Shown: in pieces, positions 35,377 to 46,139 of the stretch
How the letters are laid out: the number at the start of each line of letters is the position of its first letter
Position numbering within the stretch: position 1 is the stretch's first letter
NCBI GenBank assembly: GCA_030295235.1
Contig: AP026125.1
Coordinates: forward strand, 620,001 to 684,000
DNA length: 64,000 nucleotides
Direction: 5' to 3'
From: Fistulifera solaris
Lineage: Eukaryota > Bacillariophyta > Bacillariophyceae > Naviculales > Stauroneidaceae
Notes under the pieces: generated by a model
Told to the model about the DNA's origin: nothing
Database searches by the model: none
Seen by the model: only the letters and a program-made list of their open reading frames with translations
Program-made: the position numbers and the translations under genes

Positions 35377-36705
35377 CTATGATGAACCTTGTCTGCCACC
35401 TCCGAGTGGCACGGGCTCGTAGGGATCGTCGGAAAGTTTGTATTCGGTGAGTTTGTCCAGGCACTGAAGAAGCTCCTGATCATCAGGGGACGTCTTCTTC
35501 GATTTGCGAGAGCTTACTCGCTTGCTGGGTCGGCTTGCTACGTCTATTGGTTGAGCACTCAGCAAAGGCGCCCCTGAATTTACCTGTGGTGGCTGACTGC
35601 CAAACTCGGGTTCAAACTCCAATGCAAAGGCTTGACTTGAATGCTGCTGAACAGGTTGTCGCTCGAAACGAGCCTGATTTAAAGTCGAATGTCGAATCGC
35701 TTGCAGTTGCATGTCATACTGCGTCGGAGCCGCGAAGATGCTTTGGTTAGCTTCCGGATTGTAATTGAAATGCATATTCGGAAGAGAGTGGTGCATTTGA
35801 TCACGAAAAGCTGTCGTTGATGCATTCATATCGTAGCGCATATCAGGTAGGGAATTGAAATTTGACGAGCTGTCACCCTCAAACATTAGCTGGAATGGAC
35901 GTTGATTACCCACAAAGGAAGAGGCGCCGGCTAAAAGCTGGTCAGAAACGCTGAAGCTTCGATTGCCAAAAGCATTCAAAGTGTGCGATTCAGCAGGTGA
36001 AGGACCCAAAGGCGGTAGGGCGGAACTTGAATGAAAGCTACCGGGAACAGTGAATGCTGGTGTAATGCTTGAATTCGACTGATTCGTCAACTGCAGTGAT
36101 CGCGGAAAGGGAAGCAAACTCTGTTGTGAATCCATTGCATAGTTCTGCGAGAAAATTCCCGTGGAAAGCTCTATTCGTGGGCGCCTGTCGGTTTCCGAAT
36201 AAGTTTGCATCATTTGAGACCTGTCAGAAAATTTCATCACTTCTTTTCTGCGCTTTTTCTTGGAGACATTACTCGATTTATATCTCTCATGTAGCGCATC
36301 ACGAAACGCTTGCGATGTCTTTTCTCTCGCTAAAAAGTCGCCTACTTCGTACCACCTTCCAGAATCATCTTGTTTCACAAAGCCTCCACCGGGGCTTGCG
36401 CGGCGTACGTCGGCAACAACTCGATTAAGAACGGCGGACTTGTCGAGCTTGGTCTTGGCCCTCGAATATTCGTCGAGGACTTTTTCCACCCTAGATTTGA
36501 ATAGCTCATTCCCTGCATGACTGTAACACTTCTTGCCTCGACCACAAACAACATCTTGTATGGTTGGTTGGAAATCCTCCGCTAGAAAATTTAAGGTTGA
36601 TCCTGATCGCTGTTTCATTGACACGAGAGAATTATTCCGGCTTTGCCCGTCGTGACTTTCTACCTCACTCGCAATTGACGAATCACATGGCTCCGGTCGC
36701 TGCAT
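35377..36705 (-). CDS. DUF6824 protein, intronless paralogue
   Basis: A single uninterrupted frame encodes 442 residues. The domain (residues about 45-155) begins IQDVVCGRGKKCYSHAGNELF and continues with AVLNRVVADVRRASPGGGFVKQD and GRWYEVGDFLAREKTSQAFRDALHERYKSSN, followed by KKKRRKE, a probable nuclear-localisation signal. It is clearly paralogous to 32917-34290: GRWYEVGDFLAREKTSQAFRDAL is identical. The rest is Ser/Gln/Asn-rich, as in transcription regulators, and a basic RPSKRVSSRKSKK stretch lies near the C-terminus. The two genes probably arose by tandem duplication, although the 5' intron structure differs. Function is unknown; regulation of transcription is an inference from composition. 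Confidence 0.85.
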   Translation of the reverse strand: MQRPEPCDSSIASEVESHDGQSRNNSLVSMKQRSGSTLNFLAEDFQPTIQDVVCGRGKKCYSHAGNELFKSRVEKVLDEYSRAKTKLDKSAVLNRVVADVRRASPGGGFVKQDDSGRWYEVGDFLAREKTSQAFRDALHERYKSSNVSKKKRRKEVMKFSDRSQMMQTYSETDRRPRIELSTGIFSQNYAMDSQQSLLPFPRSLQLTNQSNSSITPAFTVPGSFHSSSALPPLGPSPAESHTLNAFGNRSFSVSDQLLAGASSFVGNQRPFQLMFEGDSSSNFNSLPDMRYDMNASTTAFRDQMHHSLPNMHFNYNPEANQSIFAAPTQYDMQLQAIRHSTLNQARFERQPVQQHSSQAFALEFEPEFGSQPPQVNSGAPLLSAQPIDVASRPSKRVSSRKSKKTSPDDQELLQCLDKLTEYKLSDDPYEPVPLGGGRQGSS

Positions 36706-39251
36706 GTTTTCGAACTTTTTGTGGGTGCTTGGTACGAAGTGATTATATGTGAGATTGTTTGTTTGTAGATTAATGAACTGATGTGTGATGAGAGAAATAT
36801 CAATGCGAAGATGTAATTGAACGCAGTGTGTCGCTCACCAAAAGGCGTCCGCCACCTTTTTCTCGTTTCTGAAGTTGGGTCACAACTATACTGGGATAGG
36901 CAGTCCCGGTCGCATCCCAGTAAGTACAGTCTGTAACTTTCTCTTTGGACTTTCCCTATAATTTCTGGCCTAAATCTGTGAATGACGACGGTACGGAGTA
37001 TCGAATCAACATAGGGAAAAATAACCAGTCAACCGTCAGTACTAGCTATCATCAAGGGGCTTATGTGTAAGTTGCATTACGCCCCTCTACTTTTTGAAAT
37101 AATCTGCGCCGAGGGCTCAGCTAATTTGGGAGCTTTGAGTTTTCGATATCTAAGTTCCGAGTTCGTTTGAAGTTTCGCACGATGTGGCTGGATGTATGAG
37201 CTAATTTGTAGGGCATAGGTGTGATTGTTCGTGATTCACAAGTCAGAACTTCAGTGCCTGTGCCTTTAGCTATTTTCTAAGCAGAGAGAAAGACCTAGAA
37301 ATTGATGAAGAAGTTGTCTTTGGTCTTTCTTGCTGTAACCGTAAACCGTTAGCTTGTAGCTCGTAGGGCGAGTTGGAACTTGGAACACTCAAGAATAAAC
37401 AGAGTTTCTAGGTGGAACGTCCGAGTTTACAGGATAGAGTAGAGTAACTCCGAAACGAACATAGCTTAAGGGAAATGGCTGATGACTGATGACTAATGAT
37501 TCAGGACTCAGGACTCAGGATGGAACGGAACAGAGAGCGTGAAACGTGAAACGCTTCTGACTTCTGACTTCTGAATCCTCTAGATTATTCATTTTCAATT
37601 TTCAATAGAGACGAACCAGCAGCTATCAGCAACAACAGTAGCTTTTGTGTTTAGTCTCTCTAACTAGTTCATCGTTAAGAAACTAGAATCGTCGCTAACC
37701 ACAGTAGAGAGATTAGAGATATTAATGATCCATGATCAATGACTCACTAGTTCTCATTCGGGACTCATGACAAACTTTAGGTTTTTGATCTTTTTCGAAT
37801 TTGAACACATTAGCTATTTTCTCCCATAATAGAAGCATGATATACCCACTCCTTAAGAATGTGAGAGTCGAAGTTCCGGGTTGTAGTGGTTGGCCCTTAG
37901 GCTGGAGTCCTGGAGTTAGGACTGAATTGCGAGTTTTGGCCTCTATGACGAGTGATTGATTACTTACCATTGCGTTTGATGTCGGCCTTGTAGCTGGTAG
38001 CTCCTGGAATTAAGCGTTGGGCGTGGAGTTTAGGGTCTTTTCTTAAATAACTATTTAGTTACTCGAGACGTCTTCGGATCCGATGTCGATATGATCATAT
38101 CTAAACCCTTAACGCCAGATTCCGAAGTCGACATTCGATGCAGCAAGCAGCACATGCTCTTAGATCGTCCAGGGTCTGTTAGCCGCTTTTTTACTCCGTA
38201 ATACTCCGTACTTGTTTCTAGGTTGTTTGACGATGACACACGTATGCACGGCACAAAATTGTACGGAACACGGACGTTCAAAGTGTGTCTCGCGAGTCGC
38301 GAGTAGCAAGTTGGCTGTCTACATGGCACGTCTGACCGTCGAGTTAGTCACGATTCATGATCATAGTTCATTGTGGCACCTGCAAAGCCAACTTTGAATT
38401 GAAGAACGGAGCGGCAAAGCTTATCTCTTGTCTTAGTCCGAAATATGACAAATCACCTAAGATCTTCTAAGGTTACGGTGGTCTGAGTATGACATTATGC
38501 TCGTCTCAATTTGATGAGGGCCTCCTTGAACTTACTTCTTAATTTTAACCTTGGCTAAAAGTACAAGCTGAACAATTGCACAACATAAAGCACCCGTGAT
38601 CGCTACCAGTATCATAAAAAATCCATTACGATTGTTCACGTTTGCGATTATTTTTTTGGGAGGAAATACATTAACAATCGACGTCGCAGTTTCGATCGCA
38701 GCTCGATTAAATTCTTTACTCTTTTACGCCAAAAGATCCGCCCAGTTTTTAAGAATCGACCATTGAAGATGAGCGTGGGTGGCTGTTGTGACGTTGGACA
38801 AGCTTTAGTTTTTAGGAAGGTGTTAGGTGTTTCGGCTTTTCATTACCTGGTAGTGTCTTACGTCATGAAGCTACCGCATACGTAACTCGGATTGTTACTA
38901 CAAATTGCCGAACGTCTCGTACATTTTCAGAAAGCCCTTTGTACTGACTACAGACACTGGTACATCTTGTCATATAGTACAACGTGGCACTATCTTCTAC
39001 AGAATGTACTACAATGACGGCTTGCCCTTTCGACTTTCGGACCTTCAGACTTCGGATCATCGGAAAGCGGAAAGTGCAACTTTTGCTTGCAACGTTGGCG
39101 AGAAAAGTGACGTGAAACGAAGATCATCAATCGATCGGCGTCTACCATCACATCCATTAACACATATCTCTTTGTTTTGTTGTGCGCATACAAGACGAGA
39201 GGTCGCTGCCAACTATTCCTTTATTCTGGGTACGTTGCACATGGTGACAGG
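36706..39251. other. 2.5-kb gene-poor stretch with short direct repeats
   Basis: I see no convincing complete gene. Simple direct repeats are dense at 37480-37580 (GGACTCAGGACTCAGG, GATGACTGATGACTAATG, CTTCTGACTTCTGACTTCTG). Copies of TACGGAGTA or its complement lie at 36992-37000, 38192-38200 and 38202-38210, and of TACCTGGTA at 38844-38852. A possible coding remnant at 38532-38723 is listed separately. Confidence 0.5.
38532..38723 (-). other. possible orphan coding stretch ending in a membrane helix
   Basis: An open minus-strand stretch of about 63 codons without its own start reads through RAAIETATSIVNVF and a 22-residue hydrophobic helix (MILVAITGALCC...) to a short basic tail, KVKIKK, and a stop. 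The order polar segment, helix, basic tail is like the end of a single-pass membrane protein. It could be the last exon of an unrecognised gene, a decayed gene, or chance. I do not recognise the family. Confidence 0.25.
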
Positions 39252-40024
39252 ATGGTCACGGTAAAGCACAGTGGCAGCAACGTCGTGAAGATGCCGTTGG
39301 AATTATCCAACAAGTCTCTTAAATCTTTTCGATCGGATTCCTCCTTGTCATTCTCTTCTGCTCAAACAGATACTACTTTTGAGAAAGGAGGACGATTGCG
39401 CGTGTCGAAATCTCCGTCGCTCAGGAAGCTTTCTACAACTAGTTTTTCTGTTGACAGTCACTCCATGCAACGAGATGAAACCCCCTTACGACCCAATACT
39501 CCTGCACCTTATGGTCTGACCGGATTCATGAGTCAAAAGAAGTAGAACTGAATACATTTGCTCAGTATTTCTTGTTGATAGCCGTCGCCAGTCAACTGGG
39601 TGACATTCTGGATGAGCTCATTGAAATCATCGAGCTTCATCTTCATACGTTCCCGGTGCTTGTCGTCCTTGGTGTTCTGCCAAGGATCTTTCTTAAAAAA
39701 TCGAAAGCACAAGCGACCAAGAGCATCTGTTCAAACCAAAAGAACTCGTCTCTGGTTTCATTATCCTCCGCCGATATTTTGCGTGACATGGAAAAGTACT
39801 ACGCGACGAAAGGCGAAGACGAGGCGGTCCCTCAGCTAGACGTGAAGTCACCACCCCAACTTCGCCGTGTTGCTACACCCACAAATCAAGGCGACGAATG
39901 GGGCCATTTTGCAGATTTTGATGACTGTGTGGACCCCGTCGGAGAAAGTTTCTGTTTCCAGCGTCAGGATTCAGGACCAAGAGCTGTCCTGTCTCCTCTT
40001 CACGAAACAGAGATCGATGAGTGA
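39252..40024 (+). CDS. unrecognised protein with one hydrophobic segment
   Basis: The N-terminal 95 residues are Ser/Thr/Lys-rich and look disordered (KSLKSFRSDSSLSFSS, RVSKSPSLRKLSTTSF). A segment follows that mixes hydrophobic and acidic residues, FLLIAVASQLGDILDELIEI, and then HTFPVLVVLGVLPRIFLKK; it may be a membrane hairpin or a buried helix pair. The C-terminal 100 residues are acidic and contain EWGHFADFDDCVD. The two parts lie in different frames; an A4 run (39535-39538) that is one base short explains it, since the second part has no start of its own. No family recognised; probably a diatom-specific protein, perhaps phosphorylated at the RxxS sites near the start (inference). Confidence 0.6.
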
Positions 40025-40397
40025 GTTCGTACAAAACTATTTCTCCGCATCTTTTGAATATATGCTACGCTACGCTATTGGTTCGTTGACAGGAACGAAC
40101 TATTGAACAAACAGGTCTCAGCGACTGAACTGCTAATAATATATAAAGGTTTTCTCCGTGCTATTACAATACTTTGTATTCATAGTGGATGTGAGACCTT
40201 GGCGCCCATCCGACTTCAATCAGGGTTCGGCTATACATTTGCAATCGGTGCACGAGTAGTGATACCATGATAATCCCATCTGATACATGCACCCGCTTCC
40301 TACACAGGCGTCCCGATGTTCCCAACGGCAAATGCATTCTATCGACAATGAACTTAGTAAGATGTTCTCATGAATTTTGACTTTTTATCAGAAAACA

Positions 40398-40625
40398 CTA
40401 CAGCCGTACCTCCTGTTGTTGCTGTGATTGTACCCGTGGCTTTAGGACAAAACTTAGTGTGTGCGATGAGAAACTGTAACATGAAGGAGAGCGGCTTGGT
40501 TCACACATCGAAACACTTACTCCGGCTGGTAATTGAGGCGCATCTTTGGGTGCCATCCCAGCGTTCACGAACGGAACGATAAAGAAAAGAGAAATGAACA
40601 CTAAAATCGTTCGAAATCGGGCCAT
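40398..40625 (-). CDS. small putative secreted protein
   Basis: An ATG at 40625 starts a clear signal peptide, MARFRTILVFISLFFIVPF, ending VNAG. The mature part would be about 50 residues and is unrecognised. After PQLPAG the sequence reads gtaagt, so a short intron is possible. A tacag 47 nt later would open an alternative second exon rich in Thr/Gly (ATGTITATTGGTAVVF). I cannot choose between the unspliced and the spliced form. Confidence 0.4.
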   Translation of the reverse strand: MARFRTILVFISLFFIVPFVNAGMAPKDAPQLPAGVSVSMCEPSRSPSCYSFSSHTLSFVLKPRVQSQQQQEVRL

Positions 40626-41287
40626 CTTCCTAAATTATAAACATGATGCTTGCCATCGTCAACAAAGAATTGGAAAATTCGGGTTTGCCTCTGTCGATAA
40701 ATTTCCGTACGGGAGGTTACGTGAATTTCACGTAGACAATCGCAACCTTGTATCTGTTGTCTTTTACCTGTTTGGCGTTCCAATCAAGGTCGATTCTTTT
40801 GATACGTAGTAGGCCTTTATGCAATTATGTTGAGGATTGTTGCGATGTTTGTCGCTGTCGGACCGGAATTTCATTGAGATGGAACCCGGTAAGCTCCAAG
40901 TGCTACCTGCATCGATAAAATGCCTACGAGGCCTACGTGGATTTCACGTAGAGATTTAAAGCGTTGTGTCTTCGCTCTTTTCTACGTTTCAATTTAAAAC
41001 TAATAAACTACTGTTGATTGTTGATAGGTCTATTCGATGTTAGATCAGGGTTTAAATGAAAGTGCAGTCGAACACTCGGATCTTAGTTTTCCACGACTGG
41101 ATTCCAGTCACGTTGCTCCGGTTTTATTGTTGTTCGTTTTCGTTTACCATTGATATTGACTCAACTAAACCTGTTGTTTACATCCCTCTTCCAGGCAAAG
41201 TGTAGCTTTTATTGTTTCTTGACTCATGCTTTTGAGATTGAGTCGAGGGTGCATACGGAAGGGTTTTTAACAATTGCGCCGTACATC
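40626..41287. other. intergenic with small palindromes
   Basis: No gene seen. GTGAATTTCACGTAG near 40730 and CTACGTGGATTTCACGTAG near 40930 are two related small palindromes 200 bases apart. A decayed hairpin of the CACGACTG/CAGTCA type (CCACGACTGGATTCCAGTCACG) is at about 41091-41112, immediately upstream of the desulfhydrase gene. Confidence 0.5.
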
Positions 41288-42704
41288 ATGATGATGGCGT
41301 CCGCCTTGTTCCTTCGAAACCATCGGCATCGCACACATTTCCGAAGATCGCCGTTAACGATCCATTCCAGTCTCGATGACATTATGAACGAAGTTCTGAA
41401 CGTCGGGAATTTTTCGCAATTTCAATTCTCTACCAACAATAAGCGCTCGGGTCCCGAAGATTGGTTGGCAATCGACTGGAATCGAGAAGAGCAACATGTC
41501 GTGGCGAGTCCTCCTTCGCCCGTAGATCAGGTCTGGATTCGCGATCGTCCCGTTTATATCAAGCGAGACGACCAATTGCGCTTACCGGGCTCACAACTTT
41601 CGGGAAATAAGGCGAGAAAGATGCTCACGCTCACGTGCCTGCAAGACTTTCCCGAATGTATAGTTAGTTACGGTGGGCCACAATCCAATGCCATGTTGGC
41701 ACTGGCCGCCGTGGTCCACTTTCAGAATCAAAAGATGAATAATGCAGACAACAAAAAGAGATTTGTGTATTACACCAAGAAACTACCACGCTTTCTGCGG
41801 AGTCAGCCGAATGGCAACTTGTTTCGGGCGTTGTTACTCGGGATGGAACTGGTCGAAGTGTCCGTCCAAGATTACAATGATTTGTTCGGCGGCGATTTTG
41901 GTGGAAGTCCAGAACCACCAAAGAATTTACCGCCACCGATTCCCGGTAAATCCATTTGGATTCCGCAAGGTGGCGCATGTGGAGTGGCCGTCGCTGGTGC
42001 GAAACTGTTGGCAGAAGAAATCATATCATATTGGCGTGACCACGGCAGAGGCCGACCATTGACCGTGGCTGTTCCCGGTGGCACTTGTTCGACGGCTGTA
42101 TTATTGCATAATGCGGTTCGTTCTTTACAAAGTGAGAACACGACTGCGGATAAACAACTCGACATTCAAGTTTTGGTGATACCGTGTGTCGGTGACGATG
42201 GTTATGCACGCCGACAAATGGCATCTCTCCTTTCTCAAATTCGACAGACTGGAACGATCGATGACGTACTCTGTGACTTGCCGGAAATTTTGCCTCCGTA
42301 TCCGGAGGATCTGTCAGGTCGTGGCCGAAGCAACACGGAGCAGTACGTGACATTTGGAACGCCTGATGCAAGCGTCCTGGATGTTTATCGCGAGATTAAA
42401 GATGAATGTGGCTTCCAATTGGATTTGCTGTACGGCGCATCCGCGTGGACTGTGTTGCTTCGTCACTGGCGATCCGAATCGTTGTGGGAGTCATCGGAAC
42501 ATCCTACGTCGGCCAATTTTCAGGGAAGACAGTTGATGTATGTGCACTCGGGCGGACTGGAAGGGATTAATAGTCAGGTGAGTGTTCTCGTTTTTGCCAA
42601 CATTCTGGATTCTGGATTGATTTGATGAAGAGCTCACATTTCTCTCATAGCTTCTTAGGTACCACTACAAGGGACTGGTTAGCATCGAGGATGTTCAAAT
42701 ATAG
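41288..42704 (+). CDS. PLP-dependent D-cysteine desulfhydrase / ACC deaminase-like enzyme
   Basis: Exon 1 (41288-42577) and a small exon 2 (42651-42704), joined by a 73-nt phase-0 intron, give 447 residues. The PLP lysine lies in GSQLSGNKARKML, followed by IVSYGGPQSNAMLALAAV. WIPQGGACGVAVAGAKLLAEEI and VAVPGGTCSTAVLL form the phosphate-binding part. LMYVHSGGLEGINSQ|LLRYHYKGLV crosses the splice and supports it. The family (tryptophan-synthase beta-like fold II) includes enzymes that split D-cysteine to pyruvate, sulfide and ammonia, and ACC deaminases; sequence alone does not decide between them. Three ATGs at 41288, 41291 and 41294 are possible starts. The N-terminus is basic and may target an organelle. 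Confidence 0.87.
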
Positions 42705-42785
42705 AGTCAGAAAAAGATGTAGCAGTGCAAAGCTAATTCATAATATATGTAGTGTGCTTAATGAATAATGACGACATTGTGAAAC

Positions 42786-44175
42786 CTAAGGCATCTGATT
42801 AGTTGCCGGCTGTTCTTGATTGGGCTGTGCAGCAGCAAATGAGTCCAATAAAGTCTTGAACTGGTGCTGTGAAAGTGCTGCTGCAGCAGCAAAGCCAGCC
42901 GCAAACTGCGAAGCCGCTTGCGAGGCCTGGAAGGCAGCAGCCAACTCACTCGCGGCAGCAAGTGGAGACGGCTTCTCGGTTCCAAATGCCGCAAAGTTGA
43001 GAGGAAAGCCTACAGGCATCGCCGCAGGAGGTGCAAACGATGAGGCCGGAATACCAAGAGCGGTTGGTAAGACGGGAGCCGGATGCGCGTTGCCACTACT
43101 TTCGGCTGCACCAAGGGATTGTTCGAACGCAGAAAGAGCGTGCTGATCACGAGGCGTCAAAGACGATAAATTGCGATCAAACGTGGACGTGCTTCCAGAA
43201 AGAACGCTTCCCGAGTAGATCGGCATGCGAGCCTTGGGACCTCCCTGGAGAGTGCAATCGTGCATGAGAACATCCTCCTTGGCTTTTTTCGGGCAGAGGG
43301 TGAAGCTCGCTGATTCGGTAGAGATCAGGCTCGTGATCTGGATCCGATGCGGGTTTCTTCGAAACACCAGGGCGCTTCATGCTTTTGCAAAGGTGAGGAA
43401 GCCCTCGTAAGAACGATTCGTGATAATAAGCATTGCGATCACGTCCTTGGGTGATTCGTCGGAAGCCCCAGCCGTTTGCCTGTGGAAAAAGAGTAGACAG
43501 AAAGGTTAGAATTGAAGATTCAACGAAAGGAAACCTTAAACGCCAAACCAAATCGGTCTAGGCTTCAAATTGAGCTGATGGGAAGCCATAGACGCCAAGA
43601 AATCAAATCTGATCCCGCCAAAACATAAAACCCGGTTCTAGGCGCCGCAATCGAACCCTAGACACACCAAAACACAACCTAGACCCCCCTAAACGCAACC
43701 TAGACCCCAAAAAAACCTACCTGGCGAATAAACGATGAATTTTTCGAATGCTCGAAGTAACTTGGTAGAATCCTTACTTCGAATTCTCTCGGTTTCAGGA
43801 TTCTCCACGCTCTGCCGTGGGGCATCCAACAGATGATATCAGCTAGATCGTCCCTGCTAAGGATCGCGTGCATCTTAGCTGGAAAGTTCGGGACCCTTCC
43901 TGGGAGAGTGAGCGGGAGAAGCGGATCAGGATCTTGCTCAGTCGAACGATCGGTGTAATAGAAGAAAGGAGCAGGGTTCAATACTGCGCCTTCCTCTGGT
44001 TCTGCCTCCATGGCTACATCCTCAATATTTTGCGGAGCAACTTCATCCTCCACGCGCGCGCGCTTTACGCTGAAACCAGCGGCCATATCCGGCCAATCCT
44101 CTTGTCCACGTTTACCATCTGCCTGAAGCAAAGCAACAGCAGATGCAGCGTCTGCTCATCCATGTTGAAGTCCAT
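42786..44175 (-). CDS. heat-shock-factor-type transcription factor
   Basis: Exon 1 (start to 43721) and exon 2 (from 43479), split by a 241-nt phase-0 intron, encode an HSF DNA-binding domain: FPAKMHAILSRDD, ICWMPHGRAWRILKPREFE, LPSYFEHSKNSSFIRQ|ANGWGFRRI, DRNAYYHESFLRGLPHL. The intron sits at the position common in HSF genes, after the recognition helix. The C-terminal part is Ala-rich (AAAFQASQAASQFAAG). HSF-type factors are strongly expanded in diatoms, and most are not heat-specific. A T6 run on the plus strand (43284-43289, one too long) separates the Cys/Lys-rich middle from the tail. The N-terminus is uncertain: MDFNMDEQ at 44175 is in another frame from VALLQADGKRG, so one base may be missing near 44148-44152. 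Confidence 0.87.
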
Positions 44176-45035
44176 CTTTGTCTATGAAAGCGACTTGCTG
44201 TTCAACAAATTTTGCAAGAAGTGAAAGTGTGCGTTGTCCTTGTGCGTACCGCGTACGCCTTTCTTCCTTCTCTCCGCGTAGGAGTTGGTACATCTTCTAC
44301 GTCTCGAGGAAAGTTCACCACAACCAGCGAAGCTCGATGGTCGATGCCAGCACCACGTTCTATAATTCTACAGCCAACCAAATAAAACCATGTACACTCA
44401 CTACTATAGTCATTTCCAACCGGTATTAAAGTGGTACGAGAAACGAGAAAGACTGGTCACTATTGTTTCGACAGTAGCAAAAAAATACAAGATTAACTTT
44501 AGGGATCGGGGACCTATTACCTAGTATTCTGATCGAATTTAGAATTTAGAAACCGCAGAACAGGGGAGAAAGAATACAGAATACAGCAATCATCACTGTG
44601 ATTTAGAATGTGTACAAGTAAGTTGAAAAGTAAGTTTTTTAGCAGTGAAGCACAGAATGTAGAATGTAGGTGGAGCTTCAAGTTCCGGTGGATTTTCGTC
44701 CGTCGTCCGGCGAACTGTGTCGACGGAGATGAACTATAGGGTTATGTGTTGTGACGTGGATAGCGGTAAAACACCTTGTGCTGGGCTATTGACTGACGCA
44801 CATTTTGCTGGCACCTCCATTGAAGCTGAAAGATGTGAGTGCGACGTCTCAAGAGCGTGACTAACATTAATAAAGTAAATCTAACGTCTAACGTTACTAA
44901 ATTTCTCAAAATTTTTTAGCTAATAACATTGGGTCGAGCAATTAAAAATGGTTGTTTCTTAAGAATGGTTGTCTACAGCAATATTGCTCTATAGTTAAGA
45001 TAGATTCCATTTTGAACGATTGTTTCAGGAATTGT
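44176..45035. other. intergenic, no gene seen
   Basis: An 860-base spacer lies upstream of the HSF gene and downstream of the hydroxylase gene. It is AT-rich with short imperfect repeats such as GAATTTAGAATTTAGAA near 44534. No RNA gene or dispersed repeat recognised. Confidence 0.45.
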
Positions 45036-46139
45036 TCAAGCATCAAGCACGTCTTTGCTATCCGAGTTACCAAAAGAATCGGCAAGACCAAGTGGATGAG
45101 GAACCCGTTGTGCACGACCAAACATCTGCACGATCCATTTGTCATCGCTGATCGGCGGCTTGGATTCATGCGTGGTTCGATCATCGGCAATCCAGGTGAC
45201 TCCGTCGGCGGGGAAGAAGAAAAGAGCTTTGCCCGCTTCTGGTTTCACCGCAATATTCAAACGATCAAAGTACGTCTCGCCTCCTTCGCGTAGTGTATTC
45301 AAGTAGCAAATACAAGTAGTGACTCGTTGTCCGCCCTTGTCTTTCCATTCGTCACCTTGAATCGGAGATGCATCTCCGTGACGTGAGAAAAGAGCCCCCG
45401 GATCGTAGCGCGTTACCACAGGTGCTTCCCAATTCGTCCACGGGTGCTTCGTGAGCGTTGAAACTTTCTTTACCAGTCTTCGAACAAATGGATGATCGGC
45501 TTCCGTGTTTAAAGCGACAGCGACGCTAGTCCTCGACGAGCGCTTCGATAATTGTCGTAGTAGCGGCAATACAACACCGTATGCCAGTGTACCGCTTGCT
45601 GAGAGTGCTATCACAACATTTGGGACAGCCACTTGTATAACGTCAACGAGTGAAAGGGCTTGTTGCTCTTCCATTGAGTGCAATACGGGCGGTATGCCGG
45701 CGAACAAAGATAGCAGAGGCAATGGCCATAATCGTGAAGCATCCAATGAAACTGCGGGAGGATTAGATCGGGTCATATTTCGGCCGTCAAGATTTTGAAC
45801 GTATTCTTGGTACGCTTCGCATTCTTCTTTCGTAAGAAAGTTGGAGATAGTATACACAAGGGGATCTTCCGAAAGAATTTCCGCGCCCTTCAAATCGAGT
45901 GCATCGCCTTGTAACGCAACCAAATCTATTCTGCCTGCCTTAGTAATATCTTCCTTCTTTACTTTGTTCAAGGAAATCATGTAATTCGGTCGGTACCGAC
46001 GATTCAATATTGGATTTCTGCAGTTTGTCGTCCATGACGGCAAGGAAAAACCGAATGTAGGACATCGGAGAATGAACGCGAGAAAGCAGCTTACACTTCC
46101 TAAGGTTAGCAATTCTTTGCAAAACAGTTTGGATCTCAT
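45036..46139 (-). CDS. prolyl 4-hydroxylase-like 2OG-Fe(II) oxygenase
   Basis: An intact 367-residue frame. After a signal peptide or anchor (SVSCFLAFILRCPTFGF), YTISNFLTKEECEAYQEYVQ is the usual P4H N-terminal signature. The double-stranded beta-helix core supplies the iron ligands in RYDPGALFSRHGDASP (H and D), then VTTCICYLNTLREGGETYF, and the distal His in TTHESKPP with the 2-oxoglutarate-binding Lys in DDKWIVQMF. Such enzymes hydroxylate proline in the ER or Golgi. Residues about 150-215 form an insertion between the two parts that contains a hydrophobic segment (VPNVVIALSASGTLAYGVVL) long enough to span a membrane; this is unusual for P4H. The first ATG is used. Confidence 0.83.
   Translation of the reverse strand: MRSKLFCKELLTLGSVSCFLAFILRCPTFGFSLPSWTTNCRNPILNRRYRPNYMISLNKVKKEDITKAGRIDLVALQGDALDLKGAEILSEDPLVYTISNFLTKEECEAYQEYVQNLDGRNMTRSNPPAVSLDASRLWPLPLLSLFAGIPPVLHSMEEQQALSLVDVIQVAVPNVVIALSASGTLAYGVVLPLLRQLSKRSSRTSVAVALNTEADHPFVRRLVKKVSTLTKHPWTNWEAPVVTRYDPGALFSRHGDASPIQGDEWKDKGGQRVTTCICYLNTLREGGETYFDRLNIAVKPEAGKALFFFPADGVTWIADDRTTHESKPPISDDKWIVQMFGRAQRVPHPLGLADSFGNSDSKDVLDA

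Noticed and set aside
43625-43660. Possible tRNA-like box (GGTTCGATTGC on the minus strand)
   Set aside because: It lies in the HSF intron, the box does not end in CC, and no acceptor or anticodon stem can be drawn around it.
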